Assembly: GCA_963559135.1 (NCBI GenBank)
Contig: CAUWJP010000004.1
Location: 1 to 64,000 of the forward strand
Length of the DNA: 64,000 bases
From: Sellimonas sp963559135
GTDB taxonomy: Bacteria > Bacillota > Clostridia > Lachnospirales > Lachnospiraceae
Reading direction: 5' to 3'
The position numbers and the translations under genes are program-made. A model generated the notes under the pieces. That model was not told the origin of the DNA. It saw only the letters and a list, made by a program, of their open reading frames with translations, and did not search any database. Positions 45,839-54,745 of the stretch are shown piece by piece. Position 1 is the stretch's first letter; each line of letters begins with the position of its first letter.

Positions 45839-46710
45839 TTTACTTCCTCCCTTCTCTGAAAATCGTAGAGATAAATATCTTCCAATGACGGCGGTACCTC
45901 TTTCGCCCCTTTAACCGGACACGTCTCCGAAACAATCCTCAGGAGACAGCCGTTCTCCTCATTTTTCAGGTTTCCTACCGTAAAACGCCGTTCCATCTCC
46001 GCTACCGCTTCAAACGTTACAAGACATTCCCAAACTTTTCCTTTCATATCCGCAAGCAACATCCTCGGTTCTCCGTTTCGAATCAGTTTTCCTCTTCTCA
46101 TCACCAAAATCTCATCCGCAATATATTCTATATCCGAAACAATGTGAGTGGACAAAAGAACAATCTTATCCTTGGAAAAGGAACTGATCAGATTTCGGAA
46201 ATGTACCCGTTCCTTCGGATCCAGCCCTGCTGTCGGCTCATCAAGAATCAGGATTTTCGGGTTGTTCAGCATCGCTTGGGCAATTCCAAGTCTTCTCTTC
46301 ATCCCGCCGGAAAAGGTTTTAATTTTTTTATTCCGGTTCCCTTCCAGTCCGGTCACATCCAGAAGTTCCTCGATTCTCCGCTTTGCCGTATGTCTGTTCA
46401 TCCCTTTCAACGCAGACATATAGAGTAAGAATTTTTGCGCGGTAAATTCCGGATAATAGCCAAAATTCTGCGGGAGATACCCAAGCAGACTCCTGTATTC
46501 TTCCTTCAATTCTATGATTTCTTTTCCATTAAGCGTAATCTCCCCACCGCTTCGGTTTTGGATCATACAGATCAGGCGCATCAAAGAAGTCTTGCCCGCT
46601 CCGTTTGCCCCTAGGAGACCATAGATCCCCTCCCGCAGTGTCATACTGACATCATCCACTGCTGTCTTTGTCCCATATCGTTTTGTCACATGCCGTAATT
46701 TCAGTTCCAT
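45835..46710 (-). CDS. ABC transporter ATP-binding protein of the ECF sigma operon
   Basis: 291 residues. Walker A GANGAGKTS, signature TFSGGMKRR, Walker B ILILDEPTAGLDPKE and H-loop LSTHIV. About 85 residues follow the ATPase core, as in lipid- and lantibiotic-related ABC-2 ATPases. The gene lies 24 bases after the membrane protein and overlaps the permease gene by four. Confidence 0.92.
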   Translation of the reverse strand: MELKLRHVTKRYGTKTAVDDVSMTLREGIYGLLGANGAGKTSLMRLICMIQNRSGGEITLNGKEIIELKEEYRSLLGYLPQNFGYYPEFTAQKFLLYMSALKGMNRHTAKRRIEELLDVTGLEGNRNKKIKTFSGGMKRRLGIAQAMLNNPKILILDEPTAGLDPKERVHFRNLISSFSKDKIVLLSTHIVSDIEYIADEILVMRRGKLIRNGEPRMLLADMKGKVWECLVTFEAVAEMERRFTVGNLKNEENGCLLRIVSETCPVKGAKEVPPSLEDIYLYDFQRREEVK

Positions 46711-46734
46711 GCCTTCTCCCTTCTAACTAATCTT

Positions 46735-47496
46735 TTATTCCCACATCAATTCGCCGTTTTGAGCTGACTGAAAAAATTTCATTCCATTTACAATCAGACT
46801 TCCAAGAAGAATCACGAGAATCAAAATCAGTATCATACCGATCTGCTTCTGTTCCATCAGGTGGTAGAGTTCATCCTTCGCGCTCCACATGCAGACAATG
46901 ATCCCTGCTGCCATAATGTCAATTCCGATAATTCCGTACTCTGCCTGTTTGCTCCTGATTTTCCGAAGCAAAAAAAAGCTCAAAGAGCTGACCGCCAGAA
47001 ATGGAAAGCATATCCACATTTCAAAGTCCAGAAAGCTTCCGCTTTCCACTCTAGTTACGGCCGCGCCGAACGCGATCAGCACTCCGGATGCCACTCCGAG
47101 AATCATCATTTTAAATGCCATGATTTCACCCAGATTGTAAAAGCATGCCTGTTCCATCTCCCACATTCCTTCTGAAAAGCTTCTTGCAAGTTCCGGCACG
47201 AGGAGGGCGCCAAGAAGCGGGGTAAGAAAGGAACATACCACAAGAGCATTCTCATACGGTACCCTCAGCATCAGAAAGACCACTGTAGCACAGAAAAAGA
47301 AAAATCCCCCCCACGTCCATCTGGAAAAATATCCCGCCGTCTCCCATAGTCTCACGTGAATCGGGCGGGACGGCAAAATCACATTTTGCTTTAACTCTTC
47401 TGCCATCTGTATCTTGCACACCTCAACAGCTTCCCGTTTCGGCTCCGGTTTTTTCTGTTCTCTTAAAAGCCGTTCTACTTCTTTTATCCGTTCCAT
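46735..47496 (-). CDS. Membrane protein, possible partner of the ECF sigma factor
   Basis: 253 residues. A cytoplasmic N-terminus of about 60 charged residues is followed by six hydrophobic segments. It overlaps the sigma factor gene by 13 bases, the usual place for an anti-sigma factor, but the zinc-finger HxxxCxxC pattern of many anti-sigmas is absent and I cannot assign a family. It could also be an extra subunit of the ABC-2 transporter encoded next. Confidence 0.72.
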   Translation of the reverse strand: MERIKEVERLLREQKKPEPKREAVEVCKIQMAEELKQNVILPSRPIHVRLWETAGYFSRWTWGGFFFFCATVVFLMLRVPYENALVVCSFLTPLLGALLVPELARSFSEGMWEMEQACFYNLGEIMAFKMMILGVASGVLIAFGAAVTRVESGSFLDFEMWICFPFLAVSSLSFFLLRKIRSKQAEYGIIGIDIMAAGIIVCMWSAKDELYHLMEQKQIGMILILILVILLGSLIVNGMKFFQSAQNGELMWE

Positions 47497-48023
47497 CTAT
47501 ATCCCTCCTCTTCCAGAATTGTTTTCAGATTTTTCAGTCCCTGTCGTATTCTGCTCTTTACAGTGGATGTATGTTCCCCTGTCACATAGGCAATCTCCCT
47601 TGCTTTTAGGCCATGAAAATACGAAAGATCCAGTACTTCTCTTTGCTCCGGTTTCAGATTTAACATCGCCCGTCGCAGCATCACCTGTTCTGATACCTGA
47701 TCGGAAAAGTCCTCCTCCAGAAGCTGTGCTTCGTAACCATCCTCATATCCCATCTCGGTCTCTGCTTTTTTCCGGAAGAAATCAACGCAGACACTTCTCG
47801 CAATTCCGAATAAATACGCCCGGAATTTCTTCTGCTCTACGTAGCGGTTCAAGTAGCGGATGACACGAAGAAACGTCTCCTGCGTGCAATCATATGCCGC
47901 GCTTTCCCGCTTTGTCCTGGAATAACAATATTGAAATATTTCCTGGTAATATGCTTCAATCAGCTCATTGATCTGTTCCGGTTCCCCGGACTGAATACGC
48001 CGTATCCGTTCTCTGTCTGTCAT
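47484..48023 (-). CDS. ECF-type RNA polymerase sigma factor
   Basis: 179 residues, sigma-70 family group 4. Region 2 covers about 18-85 (YYQEIFQYCYSRTK, CTQETFLRVIRYL) and region 4 about 118-172 (LKPEQREVLDLSYFHGLKAREIA, STVKSRIRQGLKNL). It directs RNA polymerase to stress or envelope promoters. The first gene of the operon sigma, membrane protein, ATPase, permease, with overlaps or short gaps throughout; it probably activates its own operon. No clear sigma-A promoter was found upstream. Confidence 0.93.
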   Translation of the reverse strand: MTDRERIRRIQSGEPEQINELIEAYYQEIFQYCYSRTKRESAAYDCTQETFLRVIRYLNRYVEQKKFRAYLFGIARSVCVDFFRKKAETEMGYEDGYEAQLLEEDFSDQVSEQVMLRRAMLNLKPEQREVLDLSYFHGLKAREIAYVTGEHTSTVKSRIRQGLKNLKTILEEEGYRWNG

Positions 48024-48227
48024 AGTTGTGGCCTCATATTCTTTTCATAAAACGTCTTACATATTGTATAACGAATCAGGCGTGGAAAAAGATTAAAAAA
48101 AACAAATTTTTTTAAATTCTTTTCTTTATCTTCTCTTCCAATACGAACACTTGGTTTTGGTTACTTTATTACCCTGATCGAAAACATATACAACACGCTG
48201 TGCTGGATTCCCATACAGCTTATAAAC
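48024..48227. other. Intergenic region upstream of the ECF operon
   Basis: About 200 bases without a gene. A poly-A/poly-T stretch (about 48090-48118) and a TATACA (near 48068, minus strand) without a -35 partner are the only marks. A recognition site for the ECF sigma factor itself could be here but cannot be set without knowing its consensus. Confidence 0.3.
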
Positions 48228-48267
48228 AGAAATGACGGTATGATGCTCATATCATACCGTCATTTCT
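48228..48267 (-). terminator. Perfect 17-bp hairpin after the GntR gene
   Basis: AGAAATGACGGTATGAT pairs perfectly with its reverse complement around the loop GCTCAT. It starts three bases after the GntR stop codon. There is no T-run after it (GTTTATAA), so it may act as a weak terminator or as mRNA 3' protection. Confidence 0.6.
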
Positions 48268-48269
48268 AT

Positions 48270-48935
48270 TTATAATGTCATTTCTATAATCTTTTCCTTG
48301 GGATTGTGGTACATTTTAGCAATCGCTACCAGGTTGCCTACCATATCACGGATCGTACACTCTACCATAATAATCGGTGTATTCATCTCCAGCTTCAGAA
48401 GATTGCTGTACTCCGGCGGTACTAGCATCGGAATAAACCGTTGCGTCACAGTTCCTTCTTCGATACAAGCTGTCAAATCCAGCATCTCATCCAGATCCTT
48501 CACTTCCATAGTGTGGACTCTGGCATAGGGATAATAAATCTCCTCTATCGTAGCCGGGCGCCCATCCTCCAACATCAACCGTACTGCGCAGATCATCAGG
48601 TCATCCTGTGCGATCGAAAACAAAGAGGCATATTCCGGTTCCGGACGCACGTTAAAATAAATCAGGCTGTAATCTGCATTTTCCTGCCTGATAAAGCTGT
48701 CCGCTGCAGTATTCTTCTTGTGCAGTGAGTAATCCGCTATAAAGGTACCCCGATTCTTATTTCGGTAAAGGTAGCCTTCCGACACCAGCTCATTGACTGC
48801 CTTTCGGACGGTCATTCTGCTCGCGTCGAATTTCACTGCCAGTTCCCTCTCTGAATCGATCGGTGTACTGACCGGCTTATCCTTTATTTCCTCTATCAGA
48901 CGTTCCTTTATTTTCAAATATATCGGTGCGGCCAA
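48270..48935 (-). CDS. GntR-family regulator with UTRA domain
   Basis: 221 residues. Winged helix at about 1-70 (PIYLKIKERLIEEI, SERELAVKFDASRMTVRKAVNELV) then a UTRA effector domain (about 90-215), the HutC/FarR type that usually senses a phosphorylated sugar. It starts with TTG, after AGGAGG at ten bases; no suitable ATG is in frame. It is downstream of the MupG gene and likely regulates this phospho-sugar locus. Confidence 0.92.
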   Translation of the reverse strand: MAAPIYLKIKERLIEEIKDKPVSTPIDSERELAVKFDASRMTVRKAVNELVSEGYLYRNKNRGTFIADYSLHKKNTAADSFIRQENADYSLIYFNVRPEPEYASLFSIAQDDLMICAVRLMLEDGRPATIEEIYYPYARVHTMEVKDLDEMLDLTACIEEGTVTQRFIPMLVPPEYSNLLKLEMNTPIIMVECTIRDMVGNLVAIAKMYHNPKEKIIEMTL

Positions 48936-48969
48936 CTCATCTCACCCTCCTGCTCTGCTATTCTGTCAT

Positions 48970-50058
48970 TTAAGATTTCATGAAGCCGAATTTCTTCCAC
49001 GGTTCCAGATAATCAAGAAGCATCTGCTCATTTTCCGGAATATGTCCAATCACATTTTTCCGACCGTCATTTTCCATATCCATGAGCACAATCTGCAATT
49101 CGCCTTTGTATCGTGTATAGTTGTCATTCACAATCACAATGTCGCCCCGTTTCATGTCCCGTGTGTTGCTTGGCGGAACACTCCTGTCCGCATACATCAC
49201 CCGCGGTTGTGTGCTTCTTACCATATAATCGCTCACATCTCCCCTTACGAAATGGAGCGGTTTGTATAAAATTTCCTCTTCTGTACAGGACAGAGTATAC
49301 TCTCTTTTTATGCGGAATGTCAATAATGACGGGTCGAGAACCGACAGATTTTTCAGCTCTTCTTCCGATGCGTAACAATTTGCAATCAGAACATCATCCA
49401 CCAGTCCTGTGGCAAACAGATGTCTTGCTGCCGTGTCTGCCGGAAGGTCCCTATGCATTTCCAGCGTAGACATACCATCATTCACCGGCCACGGTCCGAA
49501 GGTGTCCGGTTCCTGAGAATTAATAAAGGCTGCCACCGGAAGCCCCAGGTCATGAATTCTCCGGCTGCATTCTTCAAAATGCCGGAATCCCAGTCCTGTA
49601 TACCTCTGCGGATAGAAGTTATGGCAGGTCATCAGATTCGCAGTTTTGGGACAATGGCTCATGATATTATCCAGGTAACGGTTCCCCAGACTTGCATTGA
49701 TCTCGATTTTCAGATTCTGCGGATTGTACGTCATGATCGATTCGACAAGCGAATCAAATCCTTCGTCGAGACGGATCCCATCCGCATGTATTTCACTAAA
49801 AAATGACAGATCGTCATACGTGATATTCAGTCGTTTCAGTACGTCCGGAGCCACATCCATGATGACTTCCATTCCAAGCCGGTGGGCAAAATCAATCTGC
49901 TCCCGAAACTCCTTACCTATTTCTTCCCGACTTTTCTTCACACTCAGCAAACAGGTAAATACTCTGCTGCATCCGTACTTTGCCGCCATTTCCATATATT
50001 CCCGGTCCCGCTCCGGCGTCGTATGCTCCGGATAGATCGAAATACCAATTCGTGCCAT
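48970..50058 (-). CDS. MupG-type 6-phospho-N-acetylmuramidase (DUF871)
   Basis: 362 residues, cytoplasmic. A TIM-barrel N-terminal part (about 1-235, from ARIGISIYPEHTTPERD to GLVDDVLIANCYASEEEL) and a cyclophilin-like C-terminal domain (about 250-355). This is the DUF871 family, whose characterised S. aureus member MupG cleaves MurNAc-6-phosphate-GlcNAc from cell-wall recycling. The family also contains members tied to other 6-phospho-disaccharides, so the substrate is inferred. The ATG follows AGGAGG. It lies 21 bases after a broken DUF3284 gene. Confidence 0.88.
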   Translation of the reverse strand: MARIGISIYPEHTTPERDREYMEMAAKYGCSRVFTCLLSVKKSREEIGKEFREQIDFAHRLGMEVIMDVAPDVLKRLNITYDDLSFFSEIHADGIRLDEGFDSLVESIMTYNPQNLKIEINASLGNRYLDNIMSHCPKTANLMTCHNFYPQRYTGLGFRHFEECSRRIHDLGLPVAAFINSQEPDTFGPWPVNDGMSTLEMHRDLPADTAARHLFATGLVDDVLIANCYASEEELKNLSVLDPSLLTFRIKREYTLSCTEEEILYKPLHFVRGDVSDYMVRSTQPRVMYADRSVPPSNTRDMKRGDIVIVNDNYTRYKGELQIVLMDMENDGRKNVIGHIPENEQMLLDYLEPWKKFGFMKS

Positions 50059-50079
50059 GCCTGTTCCTCCTGTTTCTGC

Positions 50080-50307
50080 TTATGCCTGATCTCTGTTTTT
50101 TCTGATATAACCTTCCATCGCATGGAACATCTTCTTCGTTCTTTTCTGCGCGCTTCTTTTGTAGAGCGCGCCGATGATACGGTAATTCATATTCTGAGAC
50201 TTCGTTTCTCCCTCGTAATCCTCCAGATAACAAACTTCGATTCCTCCGTCTTCTGTCTCCTCAATCCGATAAGAAATCTGATTGGTTCCGTTCGCAGAAT
50301 CAAATGA
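50080..50307 (-). pseudogene. DUF3284 gene remnant, C-terminal half only
   Basis: Reading the minus strand from 50307 gives 75 codons then TAA: SFDSANGTNQISYRIEETED, continuing with GGIEVCYLED near codons 21-30 and ending in HAMEGYIRKNRDQA. This is the C-terminal half of DUF3284, a small family found in PTS and 6-phospho-glycosidase operons. The usual 60-70 N-terminal residues are missing: an in-frame stop occurs about eight codons upstream and there is no start or ribosome site. The other side of the break is the first codon of the GH4 gene on the opposite strand. The frame is otherwise intact. It could be a rearrangement scar or an assembly fault. Confidence 0.75.
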
Positions 50308-51632
50308 AAAAAGATTCCGTAAAAATCGTTACAATCGGAGGCGGCTCAAGCTACACTCCGGAGCTGGTTGAAGGATTTATTAAACGTTATGATACACTGC
50401 CGGTTCGCGAGCTCTGGCTCGTAGATATCGAGGCCGGACGTGAAAAACTGGAAACTGTTGGCGCCCTTGCCAAACGTATGGTGGAAAAAGCCGGAGTTCC
50501 TATGAAAATCATTTTAAGCTATGACAGACGCGAAGCATTAAAAGATGCAGATTTTGTTACTACCCAGATGAGGATCGGACGTCTTCCTGCCCGTATTCTT
50601 GATGAGAGAATTCCGTTAAGCCACGGCATGATCGGTCAGGAGACAAACGGTGCAGGCGGTATGTTCAAGGCATTCCGTACGATTCCTGTCATTCTTGACA
50701 TTGTAAAAGACATTCAGGAGCTTTGCCCGGACGCATGGATGATCAACTTTACAAACCCGGCCGGCATGGTAACAGAAGCAATTCTCAGACATACGAATTT
50801 CAAAAAGGCAATCGGCCTTTGCAACGTTCCAGTCAACATGGTTGCCGGCTTTGCAAAAATGTTAGACGCAGAAGAAAAAGATGTCACCATGGAAATCCAG
50901 GGTGTCAACCACTTCATCTTTGCGACAGATGTATTTGTAAAAGGAGAATCTCGTTTCTCCGAACTGCTTGACAAGTACGCGCACCTGAGTACAGAAGACA
51001 CCATTCAGATGAAGAACTTTGTCTCCCTTCCGTACTCTCCTGCGTTCATTGAGGGACTCGGCGCAATTCCGTGCCCGTACCACAACTACTACTTCTTCAC
51101 TAAAGAGCAGCTGGAAGAAGAGCTGGAGCAGTTCAAGACCGGAACTGTCCGCGGCGAAGTCGTAAGTCAGACGGAAAAAGAGCTGTTCGAGCTCTACGGC
51201 CATGAAGAACTTGCCGAAAAGCCGAAACAGCTTGAAATGCGCGGCGGTGCAAAATACTCTGACGCAGCATGCAACCTGATCCAGTCAATCTACAATGACA
51301 CCGGAGACATCCAGTATGTCAACGTCAGAAACAACGGAGCGATCCTGGATCTTCCGACTGATTCTGCAGTCGAAGTAGCATGCCGCATCACAGCTGACGG
51401 ACCGAAACCGCTTGCAACCGGAGAACTGAAAGTTTCCATCAGCGGTTATGCGCATATGATCAAAGCGTTCGAGCGCATGACCATCGAAGCTGCTGTAAAA
51501 GGCGACCGGAACCTTGCTGTGACTGCCCTGAACTTAAATCCACTCTGTCCAAGCGACGAGCTTGCAAACATCGTTGTCGACGAGCTTCTGGAAGCACACA
51601 AGGAATATCTGCCTCAGTTCTTTAATAACTAA
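50304..51632 (+). CDS. GH4-family 6-phospho-glucosidase
   Basis: 442 residues, NAD+- and Mn-dependent GH4 hydrolase acting on 6-phospho-beta-glucosides by redox chemistry. N-terminal Rossmann motif TIGGGSSYTPELVEGF; the metal ligands are Cys173 (GLCNVP) and His203 (GVNHF), with NFTNPAG ahead of them. GGSSYTPEL and the length match the cellobiose branch (CelF/LicH) better than the alpha-galactosidase branch. The protein is full length, but the ATG at 50304 has no Shine-Dalgarno and no promoter of its own: upstream is the DUF3284 remnant. Expression from this site is therefore doubtful. Confidence 0.9.
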   Translation: MKKDSVKIVTIGGGSSYTPELVEGFIKRYDTLPVRELWLVDIEAGREKLETVGALAKRMVEKAGVPMKIILSYDRREALKDADFVTTQMRIGRLPARILDERIPLSHGMIGQETNGAGGMFKAFRTIPVILDIVKDIQELCPDAWMINFTNPAGMVTEAILRHTNFKKAIGLCNVPVNMVAGFAKMLDAEEKDVTMEIQGVNHFIFATDVFVKGESRFSELLDKYAHLSTEDTIQMKNFVSLPYSPAFIEGLGAIPCPYHNYYFFTKEQLEEELEQFKTGTVRGEVVSQTEKELFELYGHEELAEKPKQLEMRGGAKYSDAACNLIQSIYNDTGDIQYVNVRNNGAILDLPTDSAVEVACRITADGPKPLATGELKVSISGYAHMIKAFERMTIEAAVKGDRNLAVTALNLNPLCPSDELANIVVDELLEAHKEYLPQFFNN

Positions 51633-51650
51633 AACCACGAATAAAAATCA

Positions 51651-51698
51651 AATGTGCCGTCTCAGTCAACACAGTCATACTGAGGCGGCACATTTTTC
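51651..51698 (+). terminator. Terminator of the GH4 gene
   Basis: AAATGTGCCGTCTCAGT pairs with ACTGAGGCGGCACATTT (one G-T pair) and TTTTT follows. Confidence 0.88.
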
Positions 51699-51791
51699 AT
51701 TTTAAAATTTTTATGATATGGGCTCTTATGTTTTTCAGTGTTCTTATGGTGTAAATTTTGTGGATAGCGTAGACTGCCTGTCTTTTTTCTT

Positions 51792-52385
51792 TTATTTTCC
51801 GCTCACTTCCGGCGCAGTCCCGACTTCATTTGGATTTTCTTTCACTTCCACATGGACGTACTCCGGCTGGTTCCAGAGAACCACACGTCCGTCCTTCATC
51901 GAGTTTTTCACATCAATCAGACGTTGATTTGCGGAACCACGAAACAAAAGATTGACCTGTTTTAACTCTTCCACAAATCTTCCGTCTACAAGAACATCAA
52001 TATACTGGAGCATTTCCTTTGTCTCTTCCCATTTTGGAAGCATTTCCGCAAGGATCTCTTTGTCAAAAACATACCCGGAATAACACCATATGGAGATCTC
52101 CGGAAATGTTTCTCTGACCCGTTTTAAAAACGGTGCCAGAACTTTCTGATTTTCATGCTCAAAAGGTTCCCCGCCAAGAAGAGTAAAGCCGTGATAATAG
52201 CTTTTTTCCATCTCTTTTAAAATTTCGTCTTCGGTTTCTTTGGTAAAAGGATTTCCATAATGGAAATCCCACGCCTCCTCATTAAAGCATCCTTTACACC
52301 GGTGCGTGCATCCGCTGACAAAAAGGGATACTCTTACGCCCGGTCCGTTTGCCACATCCCATTTTTTTATATCTGCATAATACAT
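51792..52385 (-). CDS. nrdG: Anaerobic ribonucleotide reductase activating protein NrdG
   Basis: 197 residues, radical-SAM enzyme that installs the glycyl radical on NrdD. The iron-sulphur motif CTHRCKGC and the GGEPF block are intact, near residues 26-33 and 71-75. The C-terminal tail (about 160-197) is longer than in E. coli NrdG. It lies 29 bases after nrdD, in one operon. Confidence 0.95.
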   Translation of the reverse strand: MYYADIKKWDVANGPGVRVSLFVSGCTHRCKGCFNEEAWDFHYGNPFTKETEDEILKEMEKSYYHGFTLLGGEPFEHENQKVLAPFLKRVRETFPEISIWCYSGYVFDKEILAEMLPKWEETKEMLQYIDVLVDGRFVEELKQVNLLFRGSANQRLIDVKNSMKDGRVVLWNQPEYVHVEVKENPNEVGTAPEVSGK

Positions 52386-52414
52386 ATCGCAAATACTCCT
52401 TTACTGTCTGATCT

Positions 52415-54541
52415 TTACAGATGCATCACCCTGCTCTTGATCTCTTTTGTCTTTCCTGGATTCCAGAAATTCTCTCCCAGATATCCGCAGGTTCTTCTCG
52501 TAACATTCATCTTTGCCTGGTCTTTGTTGTGGCAGACCGGACATTCCCACTCATATTCGTCGTTGATCGTGATTTCTCCGTCGTATCCACATTCCTGGCA
52601 GTAGTCAGACTTCGTATTAAACTCTGCATACTGGATATTGTCATAGATAAACTTCACAACTTCTGCCACTGCTTCCAGATTATTATTCAGGTTCGGAATC
52701 TCCACATAGGAAATACATCCTCCGGTACTGATCGTCTGGAACTGGCTTTCAAATGTAAATTTGTCGAATGCATCGATCTTTTCACGCACATCCACATGGT
52801 AAGAATTGGTGTAGTATCCTTTGTCTGTAATATCTGTGATGCTTCCGAATTTTTTCTTGTCAATCTCTGCAAACCGGTAGCACAGGCTCTCTGCCGGTGT
52901 TCCGTAAAGTCCAAATCCAAGTCCTGTTGTCTCTTTCCAAGTATCGGTTGCTCCTTTGAGTCTCTTCATCACTTTCAGCGCAAATTCCTGTCCGGCTTCT
53001 GTCGTCTGGCTCTCTCCTGTCATCAGCTTTGTCACTTCGTAAAGTCCGATATATCCAAGGCTTAATGTGGAATAACCGCCATGCAAATACTTGTCGATCT
53101 TTTCACCCTTTTCAAGTCGCGCGATCGCTCCATACTGCCAGTGTACCGGACTTACATCGGAGCTGGTTCCTTCCAGCGCTTTATGACGGCACATCAAAGC
53201 TTCAAAGCAAAGGGCAAGTCTTTCATCAAGAATCTGCCAGAATTTCTCCTGATCTCCATCAGCCAGAATTCCGATCTGAGGAAGATTGAGGCTGACAACA
53301 CCCTGATTAAAGCGGCCTTCCCATTTGTAATTTCCGTTTTCATCTTTCCACGGTGAGAGGAAGGAGCGGCAGCCCATTGGTGAAAATACATTTCCTTCGT
53401 AATTTTCTTTCATCTTCTTCGCGGAGATATAGTCCGGATACATTCTCTTTGCGGAACACTTCACTGCCAGTCTTGTCAGATCATCATACTCGCCACCGCT
53501 TAAATTGTTATCTTCATTCAGAACATATACAAGCTTCGGGAATGCAGGTGTCACATAGACGCCGGATTCATTTTTGATTCCCTCGATTCTCTGACGCAAA
53601 ATCTCCTGGATAATCATTGCATTTTCCTTTGCATACGGATGGGACTTATCCGGATTCAGGAATAAGGTCACAAACGGAGACTGTCCATTTGTCGTCATCA
53701 GAGTGTTGATCTGGTACTGGATCGTCTGTACGCCGGATCTCAGCTCATCCTGAAGTCTGTCGTTGGCCAACTGTTCCATCATCTCTTCGGAAATGACGCC
53801 TGTATATCTTTCTCTGTATTTTCTCATGTATTTTTCATAGCTTCTATGCAGATATTTTCCAAGATGGCGGATATCGACAGACTGTCCGCCGTACTGGCTG
53901 CTTGCAACAGATGCGATAATCTGTGTCATAACGGTACATGCGACATGGAAGCTTTTTGGTGACTCAATCAGCTTGCCATTCATGACTGTGCCATTGTCCA
54001 GCATATCGCCAATATTGACCAGGCAACAGTTAAAAATCGGCTGAAGGAAATAATCCATATCGTGGAAATGCATCACTCCGTCCTCATGAGCCTTTACAAT
54101 CTTTTCCGGAAGGAGCACCCTCTTTGTCAAGTCCTTGGATACTTCCCCTGCAATATAATCTCTCTGGGTGGATGCCAGTGTAGAATTCTTATTAGAATTT
54201 TCTGTCTTTAACTCAGAATTTTCTCCGCGAATCAGCCGGAGAATGGAGTCGTCCGTTGTATTGGACTTTCTCACCATCGCTCTTGTGTAGCGGTAAATGA
54301 CATACTTCTTTGCCAGGTGGTACTTTCCCTCCTCCATCAGCTTCTGCTCGATGATATCCTGGATATCCTCCACAGCCATGCTCTCCAACTTTCTGTTTTC
54401 AATGGATGCAACAATGTCGTAAATCTTTTCCTCGGAAATCCGATCTTCTTTCTCTACCTCATTATTTGCTTTTTGTACTGCATGGACAATCTTGTTTCTA
54501 TCGTATTCGGCTTCCCGCCCATCTCTTTTTATAACTTTCAT
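52415..54541 (-). CDS. nrdD: Anaerobic ribonucleoside-triphosphate reductase NrdD
   Basis: 708 residues, class III ribonucleotide reductase making dNTPs without oxygen. An N-terminal ATP-cone (about 1-90) for allosteric control, then the barrel, and a zinc site (CQECGYDG with CPVCHN, about 650-675). The radical glycine is Gly686 in RRTCGYLG. NrdG is encoded next. Its promoter carries two NrdR-box-like sequences. Confidence 0.97.
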   Translation of the reverse strand: MKVIKRDGREAEYDRNKIVHAVQKANNEVEKEDRISEEKIYDIVASIENRKLESMAVEDIQDIIEQKLMEEGKYHLAKKYVIYRYTRAMVRKSNTTDDSILRLIRGENSELKTENSNKNSTLASTQRDYIAGEVSKDLTKRVLLPEKIVKAHEDGVMHFHDMDYFLQPIFNCCLVNIGDMLDNGTVMNGKLIESPKSFHVACTVMTQIIASVASSQYGGQSVDIRHLGKYLHRSYEKYMRKYRERYTGVISEEMMEQLANDRLQDELRSGVQTIQYQINTLMTTNGQSPFVTLFLNPDKSHPYAKENAMIIQEILRQRIEGIKNESGVYVTPAFPKLVYVLNEDNNLSGGEYDDLTRLAVKCSAKRMYPDYISAKKMKENYEGNVFSPMGCRSFLSPWKDENGNYKWEGRFNQGVVSLNLPQIGILADGDQEKFWQILDERLALCFEALMCRHKALEGTSSDVSPVHWQYGAIARLEKGEKIDKYLHGGYSTLSLGYIGLYEVTKLMTGESQTTEAGQEFALKVMKRLKGATDTWKETTGLGFGLYGTPAESLCYRFAEIDKKKFGSITDITDKGYYTNSYHVDVREKIDAFDKFTFESQFQTISTGGCISYVEIPNLNNNLEAVAEVVKFIYDNIQYAEFNTKSDYCQECGYDGEITINDEYEWECPVCHNKDQAKMNVTRRTCGYLGENFWNPGKTKEIKSRVMHL

Positions 54542-54609
54542 ATCTCATACCTCGCTGTATCAGTTAATTTCTCAATGCTGCCGTTTCTATCTTTCCGACA
54601 ACAATCCAC

Positions 54610-54618
54610 ATTATAGCA
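54610..54618 (-). promoter_or_regulatory. Extended -10 promoter of nrdDG
   Basis: TG-C-TATAAT on the minus strand: a perfect -10 with the extended TGn. The -35 position overlaps the first NrdR box and is not consensus. Confidence 0.6.
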
Positions 54619-54637
54619 GAGTGTTTCTCTTTTTTCT

Positions 54638-54651
54638 ACCATATCTTGTGA
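54638..54651. promoter_or_regulatory. NrdR box 1 upstream of nrdD
   Basis: On the minus strand TCACAAGATATGGT matches the NrdR box core (ACACwAtATaTwGTGT) at 11 of 13 central bases. Its centre is about 40 bases before the expected start of transcription. Confidence 0.65.
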
Positions 54652-54664
54652 TTTTTTTATTATT

Positions 54665-54680
54665 TCACTATATATGGTAT
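54665..54680. promoter_or_regulatory. NrdR box 2 upstream of nrdD
   Basis: CACTATATATGGT matches the NrdR core at 12 of 13 bases. Centre-to-centre distance to box 1 is 29 bp, near the three helical turns usual for paired boxes. Confidence 0.72.
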
Positions 54681-54745
54681 TTCATGCAATTATCTAACTA
54701 TTTCTTTTTTCCCGCAAAATCAAGGGTTTGCAGCCTCTTTGACGG

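Noticed and set aside
48085..48120. AAAAAAAACAAATTTTTTTAAA as a hairpin or terminator
   Set aside because: Only A-T pairs, no GC stem, and no gene ends there; more likely a simple AT-rich upstream element.
49913..50233. 106-codon minus-strand frame across the MupG start
   Set aside because: It is an out-of-frame reading of the MupG gene and the DUF3284 remnant; the DUF3284 frame in the same place gives a recognisable protein.
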